DNA of 64,000 bases from Streptomyces flaveolus (GCF_000716535.1 NZ_JNWV01000027.1:62001-126000); one strand, 5' to 3'. Shown: positions 36,116-45,114, counted from the first letter of the stretch. Translations and numbers: made by a program. The notes: generated from the sequence alone by a model not told the origin.

Positions 36116-36137
36116 AAAGGTAAGCGTGTGGACCTTT
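36116..36137 (+). promoter_or_regulatory. AAAGGT-N10-ACCTTT inverted repeat upstream of the amidotransferase
   Basis: AAAGGT (36116-36121) and ACCTTT (36132-36137) are perfect 6-bp arms with a 10-base spacer. The last bases run into TTGACA (36136-36141), a possible -35, so a bound repressor would block polymerase. It matches the glnA4-side motif in half-site and spacing. Confidence 0.6.
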
Positions 36138-36173
36138 GACATCGGATGAACCTGTGACGTCGAGGAGGGCAGT

Positions 36174-36860
36174 ATGACCGCACGGCCGCTGATCGGTGTG
36201 AGCACGTACCTGGAGTCCGGCGTGCGCTGGGGGGTGTGGGACCTGGACGCGGTGCTGCTGGCGGCCGGCTATCCGCGGCTGGTGCAGCGGGCCGGCGGGC
36301 TGGCCGCGCTGCTGCCGCCGGACGCGCCGGAGCACGCCGAGGCGGCGGTGGCCCGGCTCGACGGGCTGGTCATCGCGGGCGGCCCGGACGTCGACCCGGC
36401 CCGGTACGGCGCGGAACGCTCGCCGCGCACGGGGCCGCCCGCGCCGGAGCGGGACGCCTGGGAGCTGGCGCTGATCGACGCGGCGCTGGCGGCGGGCGTG
36501 CCGCTGCTCGGGGTGTGCCGGGGCATGCAGCTGCTGAACGTGGCCCGCGGCGGCACGCTCGTCCAGCACCTGGACGGGCACGCGGAGGTGGTCGGCGCGT
36601 TCGGCGAGCACCCGGTGAAGCCGGTGCCGGGGACGTTGTACGCCGGGATCGTGCCGGAGGAGGTGACGGTCCCGACGTATCACCACCAGGCGGTGGAACG
36701 GCTCGGCGAGGGGCTCGTCCCGTCGGCCTACGCGGCGGACGGCACGGTGGAGGCCGTCGAACTGCCGGCGGACCTGGGGTGGGCGCTGGGCGTGCAGTGG
36801 CATCCCGAGATGGGCGAGGACCCACGGGTGATGGCGGCCCTGATCGCCGCGGCGGGCTGA
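36174..36860 (+). CDS. Class I glutamine amidotransferase-like gamma-glutamyl hydrolase (peptidase C26)
   Basis: Protein of 228 residues. The catalytic triad is Cys in LLGVCRGMQLLN (about 117), His in GVQWHPEMG (about 206) with its neighbouring Glu; GGPDVDPARYG is the oxyanion region and PTYHHQAV the family-specific His pair of gamma-glutamyl-GABA hydrolases (PuuD-like). It should split the gamma-glutamyl bond made by GlnA4, returning glutamate and the oxidised product. GAGGAGG precedes ATG 36174. It lies 69 bp after the regulator and shares its candidate operator. Confidence 0.9.
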   Translation: MTARPLIGVSTYLESGVRWGVWDLDAVLLAAGYPRLVQRAGGLAALLPPDAPEHAEAAVARLDGLVIAGGPDVDPARYGAERSPRTGPPAPERDAWELALIDAALAAGVPLLGVCRGMQLLNVARGGTLVQHLDGHAEVVGAFGEHPVKPVPGTLYAGIVPEEVTVPTYHHQAVERLGEGLVPSAYAADGTVEAVELPADLGWALGVQWHPEMGEDPRVMAALIAAAG

Positions 36861-37180
36861 GCACCGGTGCCGTTGCGGTTGCCTCTCCGGCGCGGCTACG
36901 TCGTGGCCTTTCATCCGCCGCCGGCTGAGCGCCGAGCTCGCGGCCGTCTCCCCGGTGCACCGTCACGACCCGTCGCGCCGTTCACTGAGCCCCGGTGACG
37001 TTACGGCCGCCACTCCAGCGCGGCTACTTCGTGGCCGGTAACCCTGCCGACTCAACGCCGATGAGCTCACCGCCGTCTGACCGGTACGCCGTCACCGCCG
37101 GTCGCTCAGCCCCGGTGACGTTACGGCCGCCTCTCCGGTGCGGCCACCTCGTGGCCAGTCGCGCGGTTCCCCGCGGCCCA
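36860..37180. repeat. Noncoding imperfect tandem repeat, period about 120-128 bp
   Basis: This 330-bp stretch without a gene, between the amidotransferase and LysR genes, holds three related copies starting at about 36860, 36988 and 37108. Each begins AGC-M-CCGGTG-M-CGTT-R-CGG, followed by C-TCTCC-GG-CGCGGC-TAC and TCGTGGCC. Copies two and three share AGCCCCGGTGACGTTACGG exactly. The third copy is cut short. The origin is unknown. Confidence 0.7.
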
Positions 37181-37189
37181 GGGGACGGT

Positions 37190-38107
37190 TCAGCCTCGTG
37201 TCAGAGAGAGGAGTTCCCGGGCCGGGCCCGTGGGGCGGTGGCCCGTCGGCCACACCGCTCTCAGGTCCCGGCGGAGGGAGACGCCCTCGACCGGGATGCT
37301 GACCAGGCGCCGCATCGCCAGCTCCTCCCCCACCGCGAGTTCGCTGAGGACGGAGGGGCCCGCGCCGCTGACGGCGGATGCCTTCACCGCCGTCGTGGAG
37401 GACAGCTCGATCAGCGGGCGGGCCAGGCCGCCGAGGGCCGCGTCCAGGACCTGACGGGTGCCGGAACCCCGTTCGCGGAGGATGAGCGGGGTCGCGGCCA
37501 GTTCCGCCGCCGTCAGGGGCCGTCGGCGGCGGGCCCACGGGTGGGCGGGCGCGGTGACGACGATCAGCCGGTCGCGGGCGATGACCGTGGAGTCCAGGCC
37601 CGTGGGCACGGTCAGGCCTTCCACGAAGCCCAGGTCCGCCTCGCCGGTCAGCAGCAGTTCCGCGACCTTCGCCGAGTTCCCGGCGAGCAGCGAGACCGCC
37701 GTGTCGGGCCGCTCGGCGTGCAGCGCGAGGAGCCAGCCGGGCAGCAGGTACTCGGCGATGGTCATGCTCGCCGCGACCCTGAGCCGTGAGTCCCGCCGGT
37801 CCCGCAGGGCCCGCGCGCCCGCGTCGAAGGCGGCCGCCGCCTCCACCACCCGCCGGGCCCAGTCCGTGACCAGGGCGCCGGCGTCGGTGAGCCGGGAGCC
37901 GCGCGGTGAGCGGTCGACCAGGGCCACGCCCAGCTGCCGTTCCATGGAGCGGATCCGGCTGCTGGCGGCCGGCTGGGTGATGCCTACCTCGCGTGCCGCC
38001 GCGCCCAGACTGCCGAGCCGCGCCACCGCGAGCAGCAGCTCCAGCGCGGCGAGGTCCGGCACCCGGTGCGCCAGCGATTCCGTGCGTTGCCCCTCCGCCT
38101 CCCTCAT
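37190..38107 (-). CDS. LysR-family transcriptional regulator
   Basis: Protein of 305 residues. The N-terminal HTH (about 18-77: LELLLAVARLGSLGAAAREVGITQPAASSRI as its core) is followed by the periplasmic-binding-like effector domain (about 105-300, beginning RLRVAASMTIAEYLLPGWL), like the CysB/CbbR-type subgroup. It is divergent from a TDT-family exporter and probably activates it in response to a small anion. Start ATG 38107 lies inside a 17-bp dyad. Confidence 0.92.
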   Translation of the reverse strand: MREAEGQRTESLAHRVPDLAALELLLAVARLGSLGAAAREVGITQPAASSRIRSMERQLGVALVDRSPRGSRLTDAGALVTDWARRVVEAAAAFDAGARALRDRRDSRLRVAASMTIAEYLLPGWLLALHAERPDTAVSLLAGNSAKVAELLLTGEADLGFVEGLTVPTGLDSTVIARDRLIVVTAPAHPWARRRRPLTAAELAATPLILRERGSGTRQVLDAALGGLARPLIELSSTTAVKASAVSGAGPSVLSELAVGEELAMRRLVSIPVEGVSLRRDLRAVWPTGHRPTGPARELLSLTRG

Positions 38108-38121
38108 AAGACCAGCTTATG
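38105..38121. promoter_or_regulatory. LysR-type dyad overlapping the regulator start codon
   Basis: CATAAG-ACCAG-CTTATG: perfect 6-bp arms with a 5-base centre, AT-rich against the background. It includes the LysR ATG (38105-38107) and lies 57 bp upstream of the divergent transporter start. This suits LysR autoregulation and activation. Confidence 0.55.
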
Positions 38122-38177
38122 CCCTCATAGGTCCATGGTCCCTGGTCCGGGACGCCCGCCGGCGGGATCTTGGACGC

Positions 38178-39335
38178 ATGGTCACCGCAGTCCAGCCCCT
38201 GCCCCTCCCCCGCGCCGCCCGGCTCCGGCACCTCGGCCCCAACTGGTACGCCTCCGTGATGGGCACCGCGATCGTCGGTTCGGCCGGTGCCGCGCTGCCC
38301 GGTCCGGCGCACGGGGCGCGTGGTGTCTTCGCGGCCGTCTGGGCCCTGTCCCTGCTCCTGCTGCTGATCCTGCTGATCGCCCGGGCCCTGCACTGGAGCC
38401 GTCACCGCGACCAGGCCCGCGCCCATCTCCTCGACCCGGGCATGGCTCCCTTCTACGGCTGTCTGGCCATGGCGCTGCTCGCGGTGGGCGGCGGCGCCCT
38501 GACGGTGGGCCGGGAGCTGATCGGGACGCGTACGGCCGTCGCCCTGGACGCCGTGCTGTTCACCACGGGTACGGCGATCGGTCTCGGGGCCGCCGTCGCC
38601 GTGCCGTACTTGATGGCCGTACGGCATCGCGTGGACGCCGCCCAGGCCTCCCCGGTGTGGCTGCTGCCGCTGGTCGCGCCCATGGTGTCGGCCTCGGCCG
38701 GCCCGCCGCTGGTGCCGCATCTGCCGCCGGGGCAGCCCCGGGAGACCCTGCTGCTGGGCTGCTTCGCGCTCTTCGGGCTGAGCCTGCTGGCCGTACTGCT
38801 GATGCTGCCGCTGGTCTTCGCCCGGCTGATCACCGCCGGGCCGCTGCCGCTCGCGCTGACCCCGACCCTGTTCCTGGTCCTCGGCCCGCTCGGGCAGTCC
38901 ACCACCGCCGTCGGGCTGATCGCGGACGCCGCTCCGGGCGTCGTAGCCGCCCCCTACGACCGCGGCCTCGCCGTCTTCGCCGTGCTGTACGGGGTGCCCC
39001 TCATGGGCTTCGCCCTGCTGTGGCTGGCGCTCGCGACCGCGCACGTGGTGCGGGCCGGGCGGCGGGGCATGGGCTTCACGCTGACCTGGTGGGCGTTCAC
39101 CTTCCCCGTGGGCACCTGCGTCACCGGCGCCGCGGTCCTCGCCCGGCACACCGGTCTCGCGGTGTACGACGTCCTGGCGACCGGTCTGTACGGCGTCCTG
39201 GTGGCGGCCTGGCTCGCGGCGGCCCGCGGCACCGTGCGCGGCCTGTTCAGCGGCGTGCTGCTCGCAGCGCCCCGGCCAGCACCCGTGGCGCCTCCGCCAG
39301 GGACGGCCCGTACCAGGTCAGATGCCGTCCGCTGA
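38178..39335 (+). CDS. TDT-family (TehA/SLAC1-like) transporter
   Basis: Protein of 385 residues with about ten membrane helices and the TDT family start LGPNWYASVMGTAIVG (about 17-32), plus GMGFTLTWWAFTFPVGTC (about 295-312), the conserved Trp/Phe-rich helix. Members export tellurite, sulfite, C4-dicarboxylates or malate through an anion pathway. The LysR partner favours sulfite or an organic acid. The 3' end overlaps the convergent BtuF-like gene by 89 bp, an unusually long coding overlap; both reading frames look genuine. Confidence 0.88.
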   Translation: MVTAVQPLPLPRAARLRHLGPNWYASVMGTAIVGSAGAALPGPAHGARGVFAAVWALSLLLLLILLIARALHWSRHRDQARAHLLDPGMAPFYGCLAMALLAVGGGALTVGRELIGTRTAVALDAVLFTTGTAIGLGAAVAVPYLMAVRHRVDAAQASPVWLLPLVAPMVSASAGPPLVPHLPPGQPRETLLLGCFALFGLSLLAVLLMLPLVFARLITAGPLPLALTPTLFLVLGPLGQSTTAVGLIADAAPGVVAAPYDRGLAVFAVLYGVPLMGFALLWLALATAHVVRAGRRGMGFTLTWWAFTFPVGTCVTGAAVLARHTGLAVYDVLATGLYGVLVAAWLAAARGTVRGLFSGVLLAAPRPAPVAPPPGTARTRSDAVR

Positions 39336-39966
39336 CCAGGGCGCAGGGCAGGCCCGGGAACGCCTCCGGGCCGTCGTCGGCGGTGAAGCGGTACGGCTCG
39401 TCGGGCAGGACCACCACGTCCGGCGCCCGCGCGCGCAGCTCGTCCAGGGGGACGCGGGGGTAGCGCTCGGGGTGGTGGGCGTACACGTGGTCGACGCCGA
39501 GGCGGGCGAGGACGTCACCCGCGAAGGTGTCCCGGCCGAGGACCATCCAGGGGCGCCGCCAGACCGGTACGACCGCCGTCCTGCGCTCCGCCGGCTCGGG
39601 CAGGGCCGCCCAGGCGTCCGCCGCCTCGGCCAGCCAGCCGGGCCTGCCCGGCGCGCCGCACGCGGTGAGCACCCGGTCCAGCTCGCCGACGGCCTGCGGC
39701 ACGCTCCGCACCTCGGTGACCAGCACGTCCAGTCCGGCCGCACGGAGGGCGTCGAGGTCGGGCGCGCGGTTCTCCTCCTCGTTGGCGAGGACGAGGTCGG
39801 GGTCGAGCGCGACGATCCGCTCCACGTCCGGGTTCTTCGTACCGCCGATCCGGACGACGTCCAGCTCCTGCGGACGACTGCACCAGCCGGTGGCACCGAC
39901 GAGGGCTCCGGGCAGGGTGACGGCCACGGCTTCGGTGAGCGACGGGACGAGGGAGACGACGCGCAC
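39247..39966 (-). CDS. Cytosolic BtuF/FecB-like helical-backbone metal-receptor protein
   Basis: Protein of 239 residues starting directly with the mature fold (MRVVSLVPSLTEAVAVT). It matches periplasmic binding proteins for cobalamin or siderophores: GTKNPDVERIVALDPDLVLAN, WRRPWMVLGRDTFAGDVLARLG and the final LPDEPYRF. There is no signal peptide or lipobox, so it should remain in the cytoplasm, and no ABC permease or ATPase is adjacent. It may chaperone a corrinoid or metal complex inside the cell. Confidence 0.85.
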   Translation of the reverse strand: MRVVSLVPSLTEAVAVTLPGALVGATGWCSRPQELDVVRIGGTKNPDVERIVALDPDLVLANEEENRAPDLDALRAAGLDVLVTEVRSVPQAVGELDRVLTACGAPGRPGWLAEAADAWAALPEPAERRTAVVPVWRRPWMVLGRDTFAGDVLARLGVDHVYAHHPERYPRVPLDELRARAPDVVVLPDEPYRFTADDGPEAFPGLPCALVSGRHLTWYGPSLAEAPRVLAGALRAARR

Positions 39967-40080
39967 TAGGCGGCTCCGGCTGGGGCGGCGCCCGGAAGGG
40001 GCGCGGGGAACCGCGTGACCGGCCCCGACGGCGCCGCGGACGGCGGACGCACCATCCCGTGACCCCCTTCCGTCGAGCTC

Positions 40081-40653
40081 TCAGCGAGACCTGTCGTGCG
40101 TCGCCTCGATGTGCTCCGCCACCGCCACCACGATCACCCGCGTGTCCGGCACGGTCGCCCGCCACCGGTGCCGTACCCCGCCCGTCAGATACAGCGTGTC
40201 GCCGCGCCCGAGGCGGTAGGCGCGCCCCTCGGCCTCGATCTCCACCGCACCGTCGGCGACGTACATCAGCTCGTCGTTGCGGTGCTGGAACTCGCGGCCG
40301 GCGTCGTGGTCACCGGTGAACTCGGAGGCGTGCAGCTGGTGGTGGCCGCGCACCAGGGAACGGGTCCGCGGGTCGAAGTCGCCCTCGGTGACGGCCTCGG
40401 CGCGGACGACGTCCACGCTGGCGGCCGGGTCGGCGGCGGCGAGGAGTTCGACGGCCGTGGTGCGCAGGGCGTCGGCCAGCTTCTCCAGGGACGTGCGGCT
40501 CGGGCGGGCCCGGTCGTTCTCGACCTGGCTGAGGAAGGGCACCGAGAGGCCGCTGCGCTGGGCCACGACGGCGAGGGTCAGTTCCAGCGCACGACGGCGC
40601 CGCCGGACGGCCGCGCCCACCCGCACGGGCTGCTGCTCTTTGTGGTCGCCCAT
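40081..40653 (-). CDS. XRE-family regulator with C-terminal cupin domain
   Basis: Protein of 190 residues. HTH_3 domain (about 14-70: RRRRRALELTLAVVAQRSGLS, VPFLSQVENDRARPS) plus a cupin (about 110-180) with HRNDELMYVADGAVEIEAEG and GDTLYLTGGVRHRW. This architecture belongs to regulators of polyamine, amino-acid or betaine catabolism, where the cupin binds the effector. ATG 40653 follows GGGAGCCGGAG. The gene precedes the glycine-betaine ABC genes' 3' end on the same strand but has its own promoter. Confidence 0.9.
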   Translation of the reverse strand: MGDHKEQQPVRVGAAVRRRRRALELTLAVVAQRSGLSVPFLSQVENDRARPSRTSLEKLADALRTTAVELLAAADPAASVDVVRAEAVTEGDFDPRTRSLVRGHHQLHASEFTGDHDAGREFQHRNDELMYVADGAVEIEAEGRAYRLGRGDTLYLTGGVRHRWRATVPDTRVIVVAVAEHIEATHDRSR

Positions 40654-40734
40654 CGCTCCGGCTCCCTCCCTCGCTCGTCGTGCCGCTCTCCGGGTGCCCG
40701 CTCCGGGGCACACCTCTTCCGATGACTTCTCTGC

Positions 40735-40763
40735 ACCCTACGCATGTTCGGCAAACCGTTTCA
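40735..40763 (-). promoter_or_regulatory. Promoter of the XRE-cupin gene
   Basis: On the minus strand TGAAAC (40763-40758) and TAGGGT (40740-40735) are separated by 17 bp, giving a leader of about 80 bases before ATG 40653. Confidence 0.45.
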
Positions 40764-41059
40764 CGTGCCTGTCACATCCCTGACACTCCCGTGATCCCCG
40801 ACCCTCACGGTTCGCGCCAGCGCTCGGGCGCCGCGGAGCGCTCCGGGACCCGGTCACCCTGGAGGATGAACATGCCGTCCAGCTGGGCCGGGGCCCCGGG
40901 CGCGGGCCATGGCTCCTCACGGTGGGTGATTGGCCGGAACCGTCCCGTGGGAGCGCGTCCGCGGGAGACGGGCGGAAGACCGCGAGGGGCGGGCGGCACC
41001 GGACGCGCGTCGGCGTCCGGCGGCGCCCGCCCCTCGGGAGGCGGTCCGGGCCGGTCAGG
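40764..41059. other. Intergenic region, no gene supported
   Basis: Between the XRE-cupin promoter and the betaine transporter stop there is about 300 bp. A 22-codon minus-strand frame (40805-40873) is visible but has no ribosome site or known relatives that I can support. No strong hairpin was found. Confidence 0.5.
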
Positions 41060-42874
41060 TCACCCGGCCGCCTGGCTCGTGGCGTCCTCCTTGCCGACCG
41101 GGGCCCACTTGTCGACGAGGCCGGGGTGCTGCCGCAGCCAGGCACGGACGGCGTCCTGCTCCTTGCCCTTGCCGGCCTTCTGGATCCGCGCCTCCAGGCC
41201 GGTCAGCTGCTCCTCGGTCATCGAGAAGTCCTTCAGCCACTGGCCGACGCGCGGGTTGTCGGCGGCGAAGCCCTTGCGGGCGAGGGTGTGCACGCCGTCG
41301 CCCCGGCCCCAGGCGCCCCGGGGGTCCTTGAGCTTCTTCAGGTCGTAGTCGCTGTACGCCCAGTGCGGCGACCACAGGGTGACGACGACGGGCTGCTTCC
41401 TGGCGTAGGCGCGCTTCAGTTCGGCGAGCATGGCGGGCGTGGAGCCGTCGACCACGTCGTAGGTGCCCTGAAGGCCGTACTCCTCGAGCACCTTGTTCTT
41501 CAGCAGGCCCATCATGCCGGCGCTGGGTTCGATGCCGATGATCTTCCCGTGGAACTCGGACGCGTGGTCCTCGAGGTCCGCCAGGGAGTTCACGTCCTTC
41601 ACGTACGACGGGACGGTCAGCTCCAGGGACGTGGGGCCGTACCACTTGCCGAGGTCGTCCAGCCGCTTGCCGTACTTCGCCCAGTACTCGGCGTGGGTCG
41701 TGGGCAGCCAGGAGTCGGTCTGGAAGTCGAGCTGGCCGGTGGCGAGGCCGGTGTACAGCGGGCCGGCCGCGTACTGGGTGGTGGTCACCTTGAAGCCGCG
41801 CTCCTCCAGCAGCTCCTTCCACAGGAAGGTGGAGGCGATGCCCTCGTCCCAGGGGATGTAGCCGATCCGGATCTCCTTGCCCTTGCCGACGTCCGCGCCC
41901 GAGGCCTCGGAGGTGCCGGCGGAGGAGCCGAAGATCCCGAGCCCGCCCGCGACCAGGGCGAGGACGACCACGCCGGCGACGGCGACGGCCGGGCGCGGGC
42001 GGTACGACCACGCGCGCGTGCGGGCCTTCGCTGCGGCCCTGCGGCCCAGCGGGGAGAGCTGGGTGCCGAGCGCGCCGGTGACGCGGTCCAGGTAGATGGC
42101 GAGGACGACGATGCCGACGCCCGCCTCGAAGCCGTAGCCGATGTCGAGCTGGCCGATCGCCTCGTTGACGGCGCCGCCGAGCCCGCCGGTGCCGACCATG
42201 CCGGCGATCACGACCATGGACAGGCCCAGCATGATCACCTGGTTGACGCCGGCCATGATGGTGGGCAGCGCGAGCGGGAGCTGGACGCGCCACAGGATGT
42301 CGCGCGGGGTGGTGCCGAACGCCTCGGCGGCCTCCACCAGTTCGGCGTCGACCTGGCGGATGCCCAGTTCGGTCATGCGGACGCCGGGGGCGAGCGCGAA
42401 GATCAGGGTGGCGACCACACCGGCGGCGGTGCCCAGGCCGAAGAAGAGCATGGCCGGGATCAGCAGCACCATCGACGGCATGGTCTGGAGCAGGTCCAGG
42501 ACCGGCCGTACGGCGGCGCCGACCGCCCTGGACCGGGCGGCCCAGATGCCCAGCGGGATGGAGATCACCAGGGCGATCAGGGTCGCCACGAGGACCAGGG
42601 CGAGGGTGGACATGGCCCGGTCCCACAGGTCGAGCGAGTCGACCAGCGCGAACCCGGCGAAGGCGAGGACACCGGCGAGCAGGCCGCGCAGCCACCAGGC
42701 GAGCACGGCGAGGATGCCGGCCATCAGCAGCGGCTCGGGGGCGGCGAGCACGGCGTCGATGCCGTCGTACATGCCCTCCATGACCGCCCTGATGGCGTCG
42801 AAGAGCCAGGAGAGGTGGTCGACCAGCCAGTTCACGCCGGAGTCGACCCAGTCCCCGAGGTGGATCCTAGGCAC
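41060..42874 (-). CDS. Glycine betaine/proline ABC transporter: permease fused to substrate-binding protein
   Basis: Protein of 604 residues. The N-terminal part is a ProW/OpuAB-type permease: about six or seven helices within residues 45-285, with [24 protein letters not shown] as the EAA motif. After a further helix (about 298-316) comes an OpuAC-type binding domain (about 330-600: [24 protein letters not shown]). The binding domain is tethered outside. It imports compatible solutes for osmoprotection with the ATPase encoded upstream. GTG 42874 overlaps the ATPase stop by 8 bp, indicating translational coupling. Confidence 0.93.
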   Translation of the reverse strand: MPRIHLGDWVDSGVNWLVDHLSWLFDAIRAVMEGMYDGIDAVLAAPEPLLMAGILAVLAWWLRGLLAGVLAFAGFALVDSLDLWDRAMSTLALVLVATLIALVISIPLGIWAARSRAVGAAVRPVLDLLQTMPSMVLLIPAMLFFGLGTAAGVVATLIFALAPGVRMTELGIRQVDAELVEAAEAFGTTPRDILWRVQLPLALPTIMAGVNQVIMLGLSMVVIAGMVGTGGLGGAVNEAIGQLDIGYGFEAGVGIVVLAIYLDRVTGALGTQLSPLGRRAAAKARTRAWSYRPRPAVAVAGVVVLALVAGGLGIFGSSAGTSEASGADVGKGKEIRIGYIPWDEGIASTFLWKELLEERGFKVTTTQYAAGPLYTGLATGQLDFQTDSWLPTTHAEYWAKYGKRLDDLGKWYGPTSLELTVPSYVKDVNSLADLEDHASEFHGKIIGIEPSAGMMGLLKNKVLEEYGLQGTYDVVDGSTPAMLAELKRAYARKQPVVVTLWSPHWAYSDYDLKKLKDPRGAWGRGDGVHTLARKGFAADNPRVGQWLKDFSMTEEQLTGLEARIQKAGKGKEQDAVRAWLRQHPGLVDKWAPVGKEDATSQAAG

Positions 42875-43943
42875 GGCCGGTCACCTTCCCCCGCGGGTTG
42901 TCACAGGGCGCGGGACCGGCCGTCTCCTCGCCGAGGAAGCCGACCAGCCGCTGTCTGGGGACGACACCGATGACGTGGTTCGCCTCGTCCACGACGGAGA
43001 CGCGGTGGGACAACCGGGCGCTGATCGCGCACAGCCGGGTGAACGGGGTCTCCGGGGTCGCGGTCTCGCAGCCGCACAGCGGGGCGTCGGCCGTGACCGA
43101 GGTGTCCATGAGGGCACCCGCCGTCAGCACCCGGGACCGGTCGACGTCCTGGATGAAGGAGGCCACGTAGTCGTTCGCGGGGCGCAGCAGGATGTCCTCG
43201 GCGGTGCCGGTCTGGACGATACGGCCGTCGCGCATGACGGCGATGCGGTCGCCGAGCCGCATGGCCTCGTTGAGGTCGTGGGTGATGAAGACGATGGTCT
43301 TCTTCAGGGTCTTCTGGAGTTCCAGCAACTGGTCCTGCATGTCGCGGCGGATCAGCGGGTCCAGGGCGCTGAAGGACTCGTCCATCAGCAGCACGTCGGC
43401 GTCGGTGGCGAGGGCGCGGGCGAGGCCGACGCGCTGCTGCATGCCGCCGGACAGCTCGTCGGGCCAGGAGGTCTCCCAGCCGGCCAGGCCGCACAGGGCG
43501 AGCGCCTCGTCGGCGCGGCGCTCGCGCTCGGCGCGGGGCACGCCCTGCACTTCCAGGCCGTAGGCGGCGTTGTCGCGGACGCTGCGGTGGGGGAAGAGCG
43601 CGAAGTGCTGGAAGACCATGCTGATCTTCCGGGACCGCAGGTCGCGCAGCGCCCGGTCGGTGAGCGCGGTCAGGTCCTGGCCGTCGAAGCGCACGGTGCC
43701 CGCGGTCGGCTCCAGCAGCCCGTTGAGCGTGCGCAGCAGGGTGGACTTGCCGGAGCCCGACAGCCCCATGACGACGAAGATCTCGCCGGCCTCGACGCGG
43801 AAGGACGCGTCGATCACGGCGGCGGTCGTGCCGTCCGCGCGCAGCTCGGTCCGGTCCGCGCCCTCGCGCAGGCGTTCCACTGCTTCGTCGGGTCGTCTGC
43901 CGAACACCTTGTACAGGTGCTCCACCTCAAGCCTGGCTGACAC
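42867..43943 (-). CDS. Glycine betaine/proline ABC transporter ATP-binding protein (ProV/OpuAA-type)
   Basis: Protein of 358 residues. It has Walker [10 protein letters not shown] (about 65), signature LSGGMQQR, Walker [13 protein letters not shown]-loop and switch His in THDLNEA. A C-terminal CBS-type region (about 270-340, [23 protein letters not shown]) may sense ionic strength, as in OpuA. The N-terminal extension [16 protein letters not shown] is typical of the QAT subfamily. GTG 43943 follows GAGAGGT. It is first in the operon. Confidence 0.94.
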   Translation of the reverse strand: MSARLEVEHLYKVFGRRPDEAVERLREGADRTELRADGTTAAVIDASFRVEAGEIFVVMGLSGSGKSTLLRTLNGLLEPTAGTVRFDGQDLTALTDRALRDLRSRKISMVFQHFALFPHRSVRDNAAYGLEVQGVPRAERERRADEALALCGLAGWETSWPDELSGGMQQRVGLARALATDADVLLMDESFSALDPLIRRDMQDQLLELQKTLKKTIVFITHDLNEAMRLGDRIAVMRDGRIVQTGTAEDILLRPANDYVASFIQDVDRSRVLTAGALMDTSVTADAPLCGCETATPETPFTRLCAISARLSHRVSVVDEANHVIGVVPRQRLVGFLGEETAGPAPCDNPRGKVTGRA

Positions 43944-44098
43944 GCGGACCTCTCGTCTGGCGGGGACAGGACAGAGGCCGCGCCTCCCCAGGCCGGGCCG
44001 GGTCAAACGCGTACGTGGCCGGGTTCACGGCGATGCGCGTGACGCAACGCGTTCCGGTGGCGGGGGCCGCTGTCGGTGCCGTGCGGCATGATGCGAGC

Positions 44099-45019
44099 GT
44101 GACCGGACGACTCATGCTTCTCGACACCGCCTCGCTGTACTTCCGCGCCTACTTCGGCGTCCCGGACTCCGTGAAGGCGCCGGACGGCACGCCCGTCAAC
44201 GCGGTCCGCGGGCTGCTGGACTTCATCGACCGACTGGTCAAGGACCACCGCCCGGAGCACCTGGTGGCCTGCATGGACGCCGACTGGCGCCCGCAGTGGC
44301 GGGTGGACCTCATCCCCACCTACAAGGCGCACCGGGTCGCCGAGGAGCACGAGGGCGCGCCGGACGAGGAGGAGGTGCCGGACGCCCTCGCCCCGCAGGT
44401 GCCGGTGATCGAGGACGTGCTGGACGCGATCGGGATCGCCCGCGTCGGCGTCGCGGGGTACGAGGCGGACGACGTGATCGGCACGTTCACCGCGCGGGCC
44501 GGGGGCCCGGTGGACATCGTCACCGGCGACCGCGACCTGTATCAGCTCGTGGACGACAAGCGCGAGGTCCGGGTGCTGTACCCGGTGAAGGGCGTCGGCA
44601 CGCTCCAGCTGACCGACGAGGCGGCGCTGCGCGAGAAGTATGGCGTCGACGGGCGCGGGTACGCGGATCTGGCGCTGCTGCGCGGCGATCCGAGCGACGG
44701 TCTGCCGGGCGTGGCCGGCATCGGCGAGAAGACGGCAGCGAAGCTGCTCGCCGAGTTCGGCGACCTGGCCGGGATCATGGCGGCGGTCGACGACCCGCGG
44801 GCGAAGCTCACGCCGTCGCAGCGCAAGCGGCTCACCGAGGCCCGGCCGTATCTGGCGGTCGCGCCGAAGGTGGTGCGGGTCGCCGACGACGTGCCGCTGC
44901 CGGACGTCGACACGGCCCTGCCGCGCACCCCGCACGACCCGGCGGCACTGGAGGCACTGACGCACCGGTGGGGCCTCGGCGGCTCGTTGCAGCGGCTGCT
45001 GAACACGCTGGCGGAATGA
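44099..45019 (+). CDS. Stand-alone 5'-3' exonuclease (PolA N-terminal/FEN-like)
   Basis: Protein of 306 residues, only the nuclease portion of DNA polymerase I. Metal-binding acids are in LMLLDTASL, VACMDADWRP, GYEADDVIGT and VTGDRDLYQL; the helix-3-turn-helix is GLPGVAGIGEKTAAKLL. It should remove RNA primers or flaps as in lagging-strand repair. GTG 44099 is taken; CATGAT just upstream may be the -10, giving a leaderless message. Confidence 0.92.
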   Translation: MTGRLMLLDTASLYFRAYFGVPDSVKAPDGTPVNAVRGLLDFIDRLVKDHRPEHLVACMDADWRPQWRVDLIPTYKAHRVAEEHEGAPDEEEVPDALAPQVPVIEDVLDAIGIARVGVAGYEADDVIGTFTARAGGPVDIVTGDRDLYQLVDDKREVRVLYPVKGVGTLQLTDEAALREKYGVDGRGYADLALLRGDPSDGLPGVAGIGEKTAAKLLAEFGDLAGIMAAVDDPRAKLTPSQRKRLTEARPYLAVAPKVVRVADDVPLPDVDTALPRTPHDPAALEALTHRWGLGGSLQRLLNTLAE

Positions 45020-45095
45020 GGTCGGCCCATATTCCGGCAAAGGGATCTCATCGAACGCTCATCGAAGAGGCGTCGCATCCGGGCGAGGTGCTAAC

Positions 45096-45114
45096 TTAGG
45101 TAACCCTAACCAAT
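45096..45114 (+). promoter_or_regulatory. Candidate iron box (DmdR/IdeR-type)
   Basis: TTAGGTAACCCTAACCAAT matches the actinobacterial iron-box consensus (TTAGGTTAGGCTAACCTAA) at about 13-14 of 19 positions. It lies 16-34 bp upstream of the siderophore-interacting protein start, overlapping the probable promoter. Repression by Fe-DmdR is inferred. Confidence 0.65.

Noticed and set aside
40805-40873. 22-codon minus-strand frame beginning M-F-I-L-Q-G-D
   Set aside because: It is too short, without a ribosome site or recognisable family; left unannotated.
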